DNA of 5,520 bases from Dehalococcoidia bacterium (GCA_012270805.1 JAAXHR010000005.1:11988-17507), one strand, 5' to 3'; positions 1-5,520 are shown, numbered from the stretch's first letter. The notes: generated from the letters alone by a model not told the origin. Translations and numbers: made by a program.

Positions 1-554
1 CCGCAGAAGTAACGCATCACATCGATGGAGTGCGGATGCAGAGCACGCATGTGAAAATACGGGGAACTTTCGTTTGGATTGTTGATCCACATCGTCATAT
101 TGACGATGTTCAACTCGCCCAAGCGTCCAGCATCGACCCACTCCTTGGCCCTCAACGCCGCCGGGGTGAAACGGTGGTTCAAGTTGATCCCGTACCGCAA
201 CCCCTTCTCCTTGGCGCGTGCAACCATCTCGCGCGCTTTCGGGATTTCGTTAGATATCGGTTTCTCACCTAAAACCGCAATACCGGCGTTCAACAGTTCC
301 ATTGTCGGCTCGTAGTGGTCGCCGCCGTTTTCGACGCCAGCGGTGCATACGCTTGCGACATTGACCAGCGTGGACTGAATCATTTGACCCACCGATGTGA
401 ACCCTTGGCAACTGTAGCGTTCAGCGGCTGAACGAGCCTTTTCGGGGAACGCATCACAGACCGCCACGACCTCGCAACGATCATCTGCGTGGTAAATTTC
501 GGCGTGCCTCGTGCCGATGCCACCCAACCCCACGACGGCAACTTTCAGCGTCAA
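1..554 (-). CDS. Gfo/Idh/MocA family NAD(P)-dependent oxidoreductase, N-terminal part (C-terminus beyond left edge)
   Basis: The 184 codons present encode the N-terminal Rossmann domain and the start of the C-terminal domain of a Gfo/Idh/MocA dehydrogenase, a cytoplasmic family that oxidises or reduces sugars, inositols and related polyols using NAD(P). Visible motifs are the dinucleotide-binding GLGGIGTRH (residues 9-17) after a beta strand, an acidic residue at the end of strand 2 (VCDAF, Asp34), EKPIS (97-101) with the conserved Lys98, NHRF (126-129), and HPHSID (173-178), which matches the family's catalytic His/Asp segment. The start is TTG at 554: an in-frame TAA lies seven codons upstream, no ATG or GTG occurs before the Rossmann strand, and a GGGAG lies 10 nt upstream. 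It begins 37 nt after the sulfatase-like gene and is probably the last visible gene of the operon. The family is clear; the substrate is not. The missing C-terminal domain carries most of the substrate specificity. Confidence 0.93.
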   Translation of the reverse strand, partial: MTLKVAVVGLGGIGTRHAEIYHADDRCEVVAVCDAFPEKARSAAERYSCQGFTSVGQMIQSTLVNVASVCTAGVENGGDHYEPTMELLNAGIAVLGEKPISNEIPKAREMVARAKEKGLRYGINLNHRFTPAALRAKEWVDAGRLGELNIVNMTMWINNPNESSPYFHMRALHPHSIDVMRYFC

Positions 555-564
555 GAATTCTGCG

Positions 565-569
565 CTCCC
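565..569 (-). promoter_or_regulatory. Ribosome binding site of the Gfo/Idh/MocA gene (TTG start)
   Basis: GGGAG lies 10 nt before the TTG at 554, a slightly long spacing. It supports the unusual TTG start, which is also enforced by an in-frame TAA at 577-575 and the lack of any ATG or GTG before the first Rossmann strand. Confidence 0.55.
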
Positions 570-591
570 AGGTTAACGATGGTGAATACTA

Positions 592-1995
592 TTACCGAGA
601 TTTCGCCTGCAAACGCCTCGCAGTTGACGAGTCGCCGATGTGCAGAGTGTCGTAGGCCTGCTGAGACGACTTGAACGCACCTACGCCGTCGTACCCGTGC
701 CAGTCGCCTTGGTTATGGATTGGATTTGTTAGCCCAGTCTCAGATTCGCGTTTAGCTATCCAGTTATCCATTCGGAGCGTTAACGCATCCACGACATCGG
801 GATGCGTGTCTGCCACATCGGTAGTTTCCTGTGGATCCTCGATCAAGTTGTAGAGCTCGACTGGCGGTTTGAAGTGGAAATCCGGCTCCAGTGCTCGAAT
901 GAGTTTCCACTGCGGTGTTCGCCAACCGTGTTTCCGCATCCAAGTGCACTCAGTGATGTAAATCTCGGATTCGTGCGAGGATACTTCGGCCTCGACCATC
1001 CCCATCAAACTCCTGCCATCGAAATCGATGTCACAGTCAATGCCCGCAAGCTCCAGCAACGTCGGCATGAGATCCTTGTGCTGGTTGTAGCCGCTGATAC
1101 GTTTTCCGGCTGGCACTTTGGAGGGAAAACGAATGATTAGCGGGACGTGCAAATTGGAGTCGTACAAACCATGGTGATCGAACCAGCACTCGTGCTCGTA
1201 TAGTGTCTCTCCGTGATCGGCGTTCAGTACGATAATCGTGTCGTCAAGGATGCCACGCGTTTCCAGATACGTCAGGATGTTTTTGATCGCCGCATCCATG
1301 TAGGCGATCGCACCATCGTACTGAGCGATGACGTAGTCCTTGTCAGTGATTCCAGGCGGCATCCAACTCGCGAGGAAGTCGCGGAAAGGCTTGAACGCCA
1401 TCACTGGCTCCATCGACTTGTTAGCTGGGTCAAGTTCGTCCCCGTGGTAAAACATCCGCTCGAACGGCTCCGGTGGCAAATAAGGTGCATGTGGATCCAT
1501 ATGGCGTAGCAACACGAAAAACGGTTCGTCTGCACCGCAAAGGCGGTCCAGTTCGGGGAGAAAAACGCGGTTGAGGTCCTGAGCCTTGTCGCTGCGCCCT
1601 TCTTCCCAAGAACCCCATGCCCGATAGTCGAGATAGGTGTCAAAGCCACGGGAACTAGGATTTCCACTCAAGCCAACGCAGGTCGTGTTGTAACCCTCGC
1701 CTTTAAGAAGTTCCGACAACATGGTTACTTCCGACCTTACGGGCCCTTTATGGCGCAGCGCGACGACTTGCGAAGAAAACACGTCCAGACCGCTCATCAT
1801 CGACGTGTATCCGCTGGTGGTCGGGATGTGCGCGCTGAATGTGTTTTCGAAGAGGGTGCCTTGCGACGCGAGTTGGTCGATGTGCGGTGACGTAAGGCGC
1901 GGGTAACCGTAGCAACTAAGATGGTCGGCGCGCAGCGAATCGATACCGACGATTAGGATGTTGGGCTTGACGTGAGAATCGCTGTTTACTGCCAT
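592..1995 (-). CDS. Sulfatase-superfamily hydrolase with a Thr nucleophile position (probable phosphoesterase or transferase-like enzyme)
   Basis: A 467-residue protein of the alkaline phosphatase/sulfatase superfamily, full length for the family. The N-terminal metal segment is NILIVGIDSLRADHLSCYG (12-30, metal ligand Asp19). The nucleophile loop ends in MMSG (66-69), followed by HMDPHAPY (165-172), the metal motif ADHGE (259-263), HHGLYDSNLHVPL (274-286) and the C-terminal VELYNLIEDPQE (379-390) typical of sulfatases. Counting back from the loop Gly69, the position of the modifiable Cys/Ser is Thr59, and the CxPSR signature is replaced by TTSGY. Formylglycine cannot form there, so a direct Thr nucleophile, as in phosphodiesterase and phosphoglycerol-transferase relatives, is more likely. 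No signal peptide or membrane segment is visible, suggesting a cytoplasmic enzyme. The ATG at 1995 is chosen because GGAG lies 7 nt upstream; a TTG at 2049 in the same frame would add 18 unremarkable residues and sits too close to the preceding stop. The substrate is unknown. Confidence 0.93.
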   Translation of the reverse strand: MAVNSDSHVKPNILIVGIDSLRADHLSCYGYPRLTSPHIDQLASQGTLFENTFSAHIPTTSGYTSMMSGLDVFSSQVVALRHKGPVRSEVTMLSELLKGEGYNTTCVGLSGNPSSRGFDTYLDYRAWGSWEEGRSDKAQDLNRVFLPELDRLCGADEPFFVLLRHMDPHAPYLPPEPFERMFYHGDELDPANKSMEPVMAFKPFRDFLASWMPPGITDKDYVIAQYDGAIAYMDAAIKNILTYLETRGILDDTIIVLNADHGETLYEHECWFDHHGLYDSNLHVPLIIRFPSKVPAGKRISGYNQHKDLMPTLLELAGIDCDIDFDGRSLMGMVEAEVSSHESEIYITECTWMRKHGWRTPQWKLIRALEPDFHFKPPVELYNLIEDPQETTDVADTHPDVVDALTLRMDNWIAKRESETGLTNPIHNQGDWHGYDGVGAFKSSQQAYDTLHIGDSSTARRLQAKSR

Positions 1996-2002
1996 TTCAG
2001 TG

Positions 2003-2006
2003 CTCC
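2003..2006 (-). promoter_or_regulatory. Ribosome binding site of the sulfatase-superfamily gene
   Basis: GGAG lies 7 nt before the ATG at 1995 and favours that start over the in-frame TTG at 2049. It falls in the 57-nt gap after the dehydrogenase stop. Confidence 0.7.
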
Positions 2007-2052
2007 GTTCCAATGGTTGAGCCAACAAGGGCAAGCCACCATCGTTCAACCG

Positions 2053-3132
2053 CTAGATCAAAACCTCGGCACCAACTCGTTGAGCGATGCCCACGATCTC
2101 GTCGTAACGCGCCTGCAATATCGGCACACCGTTTTCGGTGCGATCCTTCATCGCTTCTTCCTCAGGATCGCCAGCGACCAATACGCGGTCGGCTCCAGGT
2201 TCCGTCGGTGTATCATGTAGCGCCCGAATCATCTCATCCATCATCTCTTTGAATTCATCGACTGGACGAAACGCTGCGATATCAATTGCCATCGCGAACG
2301 ACATGTTCCTGCCGCTGCCGATGAATGAGCTGTAACCGCCTCCCGACAGCACTCCACAGAGGATGTCCACCATCATCGCCAATCCGTAACCCTTGTGCGC
2401 GCCTTGCTCGCGGCCGTTTCCAAGTGGGTTCTGAGCCCAATGCTCGCCGCGATCGCCCGGAGGTTCCGTAATCGGCTCCCCTTCAGCGCCGACAGCCCAT
2501 CCTTCAGGTATCGGAACGCCTAGTTGCCGTGCCAATCCGATCTTCCCACTCGCCACTGTCGACGTAGCCATGTCCAGAACGAAGTCGTTCTCCTCACCTG
2601 CGGGTGCGGCGAATGCTATCGGATTGGTGCCGAGCATTGCCTGCCTGCCCAGCGCTGGCCGTACAGCGGGGCCAGCGTTTGTCATCGCGATGCCGATCAT
2701 GTCTCGTTCGAGAGCCAGCATCGCGTAGTAGGCGACCATACCGATATGGTGACCATCACGGATCGTTGACATGCCGACGCCGTGCTCCGCAGCCTTGTCC
2801 ATCGCCATCTCCATGCCGATATGCGCTGCAGGATGTCCCAATCCCCAACCGCAACTCAACAACGCCGTCGTATCCGACTCCGAGATGACCTCAATCTCTT
2901 GCGGCGACTTGAAGGTGCCTTCGAGAATCGATTCGGTATAGCGAACTACATTCGTCGCACCGTGAGTGTCAACACCGCGCAGGCTGGCGAGCGTCAAGGC
3001 ATCGGCAGTTATCTGCGCGTAACGTTCTGGGGTTCCAGCCGCCACGAAGATCGATGCGACTTGCTTGCGCAAGGGTTCGGCAGGCACACGGACAGCATCA
3101 TCGTCAGGTATCTTCAAAAATTCGAGAGCCAT
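2053..3132 (-). CDS. Malate/L-lactate dehydrogenase family (Ldh2-type) NAD(P)H-dependent oxidoreductase
   Basis: A 359-residue member of the Ldh2/malate-L-lactate dehydrogenase family, which is unrelated to classical lactate dehydrogenases. Members include MdhA-type malate dehydrogenase, AllD ureidoglycolate dehydrogenase, YiaK 2,3-diketogulonate reductase, ComC sulfolactate dehydrogenase and DpkA-type piperideine/pyrroline-2-carboxylate reductase. Visible motifs are LRGVDTHG (51-58, family-conserved His57), RDGHHIGMVAYYA (125-137), MLGTNPIAFAAP (166-177), VLDMATS (185-191) and HKGYGLAMMVDIL (246-258). Length and C-terminus (PILQARYDEI) are normal. The ATG at 3132 is preceded by a perfect AGGAGG at 6 nt; a GTG at 3159 would add nine residues and abut the upstream stop, so it is rejected. 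The stretch before HKGYGL reads NGREQGA rather than the LPLGG common in this family. It lies between the OCD-family gene and the sulfatase-like gene and is probably co-transcribed with both. Family certain; substrate (2-hydroxyacid or cyclic imine) undetermined. Confidence 0.94.
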   Translation of the reverse strand: MALEFLKIPDDDAVRVPAEPLRKQVASIFVAAGTPERYAQITADALTLASLRGVDTHGATNVVRYTESILEGTFKSPQEIEVISESDTTALLSCGWGLGHPAAHIGMEMAMDKAAEHGVGMSTIRDGHHIGMVAYYAMLALERDMIGIAMTNAGPAVRPALGRQAMLGTNPIAFAAPAGEENDFVLDMATSTVASGKIGLARQLGVPIPEGWAVGAEGEPITEPPGDRGEHWAQNPLGNGREQGAHKGYGLAMMVDILCGVLSGGGYSSFIGSGRNMSFAMAIDIAAFRPVDEFKEMMDEMIRALHDTPTEPGADRVLVAGDPEEEAMKDRTENGVPILQARYDEIVGIAQRVGAEVLI

Positions 3133-3138
3133 CGCGTG

Positions 3139-3144
3139 CCTCCT
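3139..3144 (-). promoter_or_regulatory. Ribosome binding site of the malate/L-lactate dehydrogenase family gene
   Basis: A perfect AGGAGG sits 6 nt before the ATG at 3132, within the 27-nt gap after the OCD-family stop codon. It fixes this start rather than the in-frame GTG at 3159, and it is the strongest Shine-Dalgarno in the window, predicting high translation of this gene. Confidence 0.9.
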
Positions 3145-3159
3145 AGCCTTGCTTTTCAC

Positions 3160-4113
3160 TTATTTGAGCGGCGTTCCAACGCCATTTTCTCGTGCCAACT
3201 CTACTATTCGTTCGCAAGCGGCGATATCTTCCAACGCGAGCCCTTGCGACTCGAACAGCGTTACCTGTTCGTCGTCATCGCGACCGCTCGATTTCCCGCC
3301 AACGATGTCGTGAATCGGCACACACAAATCCCACGAAAACCGACCGACCTCGGCGGCACGCATCAACTCGCCACACTCGAACTTGGCCTGCTCCACGTCG
3401 TCAGTCGCGACTATGTCGGACATGGCAATCGCGCGCGTGTCGATTTCACGCTTGAGCCAAGAGTTGTTGCCAGCCGCGTTGATGTGGGTTCCGGGTTTGA
3501 CCCACTCTCCCAGCAGCACAGGCCGTTGCGAATTCGTGATCGTCGCTACGATGTCGGCATCTGCCGTCTCTTCTCCAGACGATACTGCTATGACTTCGAT
3601 GCCCAATGCATCTGACATTTTGGATGCGTAACGAGTTCGATTCTCTTCCGAACGACTGTAGACCTTTGCGGCCTTGATGTCTCTGACGTGGGCGATCGCC
3701 GCCAACTGCGTCTCTGCTTGATAGCCAGAGCCGATGATTCCCACGGTATGGGCGTTTTCACGTGCCATGTATTTAGTCGCCACTCCCGATGCCGCGCCAG
3801 TGCGTATCTGTCCCATACGGTTGGCTTCGATTACTGCCATCAGCGAGTTGTTGGACGTGTCGTACAGCATCACGTGGAAGTTGATGCCGCCTGAACCGCC
3901 GGGATAGGACTTCAATCCCGCGATCTGGTGACCTCGCCAAGTCGCAAACATTACGTTGTAAGCGCCGGAGCTTGTAGGCAACCTCCGTCGTGGCTCGTTG
4001 AACGCATCGCCCTTAGCACGGGCTTTGAATGCCTCTTCGACCGCCTCAAGCGCGATCGGCATCGTGAACAACGATGCAACTTGCTCTTCCGTGATGAATA
4101 GAGGTGTCTTCAT
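3160..4113 (-). CDS. Ornithine cyclodeaminase/mu-crystallin family protein, likely NAD(P)-dependent imine reductase or dehydrogenase
   Basis: A 317-residue protein of full family length. The N-terminal substrate domain includes PRRRLP (41-46), the conserved Lys in LKSYPGG (67-73) and the cofactor/substrate Arg in GQIRTGAASGVATKYMAR (101-118). The Rossmann dinucleotide motif is VGIIGSGYQAETQL (124-137), followed by the strand-2 Arg in VYSRSEENR (151-159) and the active-site segment HINAAGNNSWLKREID (210-225). In ornithine cyclodeaminases and alanine dehydrogenase of this family the third residue of the G-x-D triplet is a catalytic Asp; here it is Asn217. True ornithine cyclodeamination is therefore doubtful, and a ketimine/pyrroline-carboxylate reductase or amino-acid dehydrogenase role is more plausible. 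The ATG at 4113 has GGAG 5 nt upstream; an ATG at 4143 in the same frame lies inside thiD without a Shine-Dalgarno. The gap after thiD is 16 nt. Confidence 0.93.
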   Translation of the reverse strand: MKTPLFITEEQVASLFTMPIALEAVEEAFKARAKGDAFNEPRRRLPTSSGAYNVMFATWRGHQIAGLKSYPGGSGGINFHVMLYDTSNNSLMAVIEANRMGQIRTGAASGVATKYMARENAHTVGIIGSGYQAETQLAAIAHVRDIKAAKVYSRSEENRTRYASKMSDALGIEVIAVSSGEETADADIVATITNSQRPVLLGEWVKPGTHINAAGNNSWLKREIDTRAIAMSDIVATDDVEQAKFECGELMRAAEVGRFSWDLCVPIHDIVGGKSSGRDDDEQVTLFESQGLALEDIAACERIVELARENGVGTPLK

Positions 4114-4118
4114 TGCGT

Positions 4119-4123
4119 CTCCA
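4119..4123 (-). promoter_or_regulatory. Ribosome binding site of the OCD/mu-crystallin family gene
   Basis: TGGAG lies 5 nt before the ATG at 4113 and decides this start over the in-frame ATG at 4143, which has no such site and would overlap the end of thiD. The site falls in the 16-nt gap after the thiD stop. Confidence 0.75.
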
Positions 4124-4129
4124 GACTTT

Positions 4130-4963
4130 CTAATCTTCCTCATTCGGGTCGTAGGAGTGCGCCCACATGTGATTCAAAGGACCGTGTCCGCCACCAATTG
4201 GGTCGGCATTGGCTATTGCGTTCCAAACGTATCGCTGGGACATTTCGATGGCAGGTGCGAGTCTCAGACCGTGTGCCAGATGCGCGGCGACAGCCGATGC
4301 GAACGTGCAACCAGTTCCATGATTGCTGGTCGTGTCGATACGTAAAGTTGTAAATGTGCGTGCACCTTCTTTGGTAACCAGAACGTCATTGACGCGTCCA
4401 GTGCCGTCGTCAAAATGCCCACCCTTGACCACTGCGGCATCCGCGCCCATCATCACCAATTCGCCGCCTGCCAGTTCCATGTCCTCAACCGATTCAATCT
4501 CAACGCCGGTTAACACCTCGGCCTCGGGAACATTGGGAGTCACCACTGTTGCGCACGGAACCAACTGGTTCTTGACCCTTTCCACAGCGTCATCTCGCAA
4601 CAGCTGAGCACCAGTCGCGGCGACCATCACCGGATCTACCACGACCGGCGCGAGTTCCAACCTTTTTACGGCTTCGACGACGCACTCCACGATCTCGGTG
4701 GATGACAGCATTCCGGTCTTCACGACATCGACTCCGATATCGGACACTACCGCGTCGATCTGATCACTGACAACTTCCACCGGAACTTCTGCTACCGCTG
4801 TCACTCCGAGAGTGTTTTGCGCGGTGATCGCGGTGATCGCGCTGGTGCCGAAAACTCCCAGCGCCGCGAACGTCTTGAGATCGGCCTGAATCCCCGCGCC
4901 CCCGCCGGAATCGGACCCGGCTATCGTCAACGCGCGAGGTGGGGTTGCGGAACTCATTTCCAT
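4130..4963 (-). CDS. thiD: Hydroxymethylpyrimidine/phosphomethylpyrimidine kinase ThiD
   Basis: ThiD phosphorylates 4-amino-5-hydroxymethyl-2-methylpyrimidine (HMP) and then HMP-phosphate with ATP, giving the pyrimidine pyrophosphate used by ThiE for thiamine phosphate synthesis in the cytoplasm. The 277-residue sequence is of usual length and has the ribokinase-fold signatures: TIAGSDSGGGAGIQADLKTF (13-32), the TAQNT loop (47-51), KTGMLSS (82-88), VVDPVMVAATGAQLL (108-122), TPNVPEAEVLTG (142-153), VVKGGH (178-183) and the anion-hole segment DTTSNHGTGCTFASA (210-224) with catalytic Cys219. Two starts are possible, ATG 4963 and ATG 4957, and neither has a Shine-Dalgarno. A TATTCT at 4971-4966 would place the transcript start on or close to ATG 4957, giving a leaderless 275-residue product. 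It heads the minus-strand gene set; no other thiamine gene and no TPP riboswitch is visible. A pyridoxal-type kinase activity, known for some ThiD relatives, cannot be excluded. Confidence 0.96.
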   Translation of the reverse strand: MEMSSATPPRALTIAGSDSGGGAGIQADLKTFAALGVFGTSAITAITAQNTLGVTAVAEVPVEVVSDQIDAVVSDIGVDVVKTGMLSSTEIVECVVEAVKRLELAPVVVDPVMVAATGAQLLRDDAVERVKNQLVPCATVVTPNVPEAEVLTGVEIESVEDMELAGGELVMMGADAAVVKGGHFDDGTGRVNDVLVTKEGARTFTTLRIDTTSNHGTGCTFASAVAAHLAHGLRLAPAIEMSQRYVWNAIANADPIGGGHGPLNHMWAHSYDPNEED

Positions 4964-4984
4964 ATAGAATACGCAAGCGTGATG
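4963..4984. promoter_or_regulatory. Putative compact divergent promoter between thiD and the HAD gene
   Basis: The two outermost start codons are separated by only 18 nt (4964-4981). In it, TAGAAT (4965-4970, plus strand) and TATTCT (4971-4966, minus strand) both fit the bacterial -10 pattern TAnnnT and overlap because the sequence is nearly palindromic. A start 6-8 nt downstream gives a leader of only a few nt for the HAD gene and a leaderless message at thiD ATG 4957. Neither gene has a Shine-Dalgarno, unlike the internal genes of the set. No convincing -35 box was found on either strand; TTGCGG at 4945-4950 lies only 14 nt from TAGAAT. The promoter call is inference. Confidence 0.4.
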
Positions 4985-5520
4985 CCAGATGCACGCACAA
5001 AAGACTTGTCAAAAGTCGAAGCGTTGATATTCGACGTCTTCGGGACAGTCGTCAATTGGCGTGACTCGATAATCGCCGAAGTATCTAAAGCGGCTGGGGA
5101 ACATGGGATGCCAGATGGCGACTGGGGCCGGTTTGCGGACGAATGGAGGGCGTGGTACGGCAAGTCGACGCGCGAACTCAGTAGCGGCAACGGTCCATGG
5201 CGGCTTGTCGATGATATCCACCGGGAAAAACTCGACGTTTTGCTTGAAGAATACGGTCTAGCCGATGCCATGAGTGAGGAGGCGAAACAGCATCTGAATC
5301 GTGCGTGGCACCGCCTCGACGGTTGGCCCGATTCGCCTTCTGGACTGCGACGGCTCAAGTCGAAATACATCATTGCCACCGCTTCCAACGGTAACCTCGC
5401 ACTGCTGGTCAACATGGCAAAACATGCCGATTTGCCCTGGGACGCAGTGATGTCGCCCGATGTCTACGGCGCATACAAACCGTCGCCGAAGGTGTATAAC
5501 AACGCGTCGAAACTGCTTGG
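4982..5520 (+). CDS. HAD-superfamily hydrolase, haloacid dehalogenase type II-like, N-terminal part (C-terminus beyond right edge)
   Basis: The 179 codons present match the type II (S)-2-haloacid dehalogenase branch of the HAD superfamily, which removes halide from 2-haloalkanoic acids through an aspartyl-ester intermediate. Visible motifs are ALIFDVFGTVVNWR (14-27) with nucleophile Asp18, WRAWY (55-59) in the cap region where the family's halide/carboxylate-binding Arg occurs, GWPDSPSGLRRLK (114-126), motif II TASNGN (133-138) with Ser135, and motif III Lys166 in YGAYKPSP (162-169). The final acidic motif lies beyond the window. Residue 25 is Asn where Asp seems commonest in the DVFGTVVDWR block. 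The ATG at 4982 has no Shine-Dalgarno, but TAGAAT lies 11 nt upstream, suggesting a very short leader. It is divergent from thiD. Family membership is secure; actual dehalogenase activity is inferred, since many members act as phosphatases or on unknown substrates. Confidence 0.88.
   Translation, partial: MPDARTKDLSKVEALIFDVFGTVVNWRDSIIAEVSKAAGEHGMPDGDWGRFADEWRAWYGKSTRELSSGNGPWRLVDDIHREKLDVLLEEYGLADAMSEEAKQHLNRAWHRLDGWPDSPSGLRRLKSKYIIATASNGNLALLVNMAKHADLPWDAVMSPDVYGAYKPSPKVYNNASKLL

Noticed and set aside
555..591. A terminator between the sulfatase-like and Gfo/Idh/MocA genes.
   Set aside because: The 37-nt gap has no GC-rich hairpin or T-run, so read-through is the simpler reading.
802..1140. 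Plus-strand open frame (112 codons) opposite the sulfatase-like gene.
   Set aside because: It is a shadow of a strongly supported gene and has no family resemblance.
2015..2051. Inverted repeat GGTTGA (2015-2020) / TCAACC (2046-2051) in the gap between the dehydrogenase and sulfatase-like genes, considered as a terminator or operator.
   Set aside because: The stem is only 6 bp around a 25-nt loop with no following T-run on either strand, and one arm overlaps the end of the dehydrogenase neighbourhood. This can arise by chance.
2782..3615. Long plus-strand open frame (277 codons) opposite the dehydrogenase and OCD-family genes.
   Set aside because: It spans the junction of two well-supported minus-strand genes, is rich in Arg and His as expected of an antisense frame in GC-rich DNA, and shows no recognisable domain or start signal.
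4821..4842. Short tandem repeat of GCGGTGATC in thiD.
   Set aside because: It encodes the A-I-T-A-I-T-A stretch leading into TAQNT, a normal conserved ThiD segment, so the repeat follows from protein sequence.
4964..4981. A TPP riboswitch ahead of thiD.
   Set aside because: Only 18 nt separate the divergent start codons, far too little for the aptamer, and no THI-box-like motif is visible.
4954..5415. Minus-strand open frame (153 codons) opposite the HAD gene.
   Set aside because: It is Ser/Arg-rich, has no domain, and lies antisense to a frame with intact HAD motifs.

Overview
This window looks like bacterial chromosomal DNA with tightly packed genes and moderately high G+C (judged by eye, not counted). 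It has no RNA genes, CRISPR, IS elements or phage genes. The enzyme families present (Gfo/Idh/MocA oxidoreductase, sulfatase-superfamily hydrolase, malate/L-lactate-type dehydrogenase, ornithine cyclodeaminase/mu-crystallin family, HAD type II dehalogenase) are those expanded in free-living or sponge-associated uncultured bacteria that oxidise small organic acids and amino compounds, such as SAR202-type Chloroflexota or Poribacteria. That placement is a low-confidence guess; no marker gene here fixes the taxon.

Layout. Five genes run on the minus strand, read from right to left: thiD (4130-4963), an OCD/mu-crystallin family protein (3160-4113), a malate/L-lactate dehydrogenase family protein (2053-3132), a sulfatase-superfamily hydrolase (592-1995) and the first 184 codons of a Gfo/Idh/MocA oxidoreductase (1-554, cut by the left edge). 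The gaps are 16, 27, 57 and 37 nt and no terminator is visible, so they probably form one operon. On the plus strand a HAD-family haloacid dehalogenase-like gene starts at 4982 and runs off the right edge. It is divergent from thiD, with only 18 nt between the two outermost start codons. No stretch above 300 bases lacks a gene.

How the genes fit together. The three internal genes OCD, dehydrogenase and sulfatase-like each have a clear Shine-Dalgarno at the start I chose, and the Gfo/Idh/MocA gene has a weaker one. The two divergent genes, thiD and HAD, have none. Instead, the short region between them carries overlapping, back-to-back -10-like hexamers, suggesting a bidirectional promoter and leaderless or nearly leaderless mRNAs. 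Apart from ThiD (pyrimidine branch of thiamine synthesis), the genes look catabolic: two NAD(P)-dependent redox enzymes, an imine/amino-acid enzyme, an alkaline-phosphatase-superfamily hydrolase and a possible dehalogenase. A shared small-molecule pathway is plausible, but its substrate cannot be read from the sequence.

The most notable points are: a 'sulfatase' with Thr at the position of the formylglycine-forming Cys/Ser, which argues against a classical sulfatase; an OCD homologue with Asn at the catalytic Asp position, which argues against a true ornithine cyclodeaminase; the adjacency of two unrelated enzyme families that each include cyclic-imine (pyrroline/piperideine-2-carboxylate) reductases; and the compact divergent promoter.
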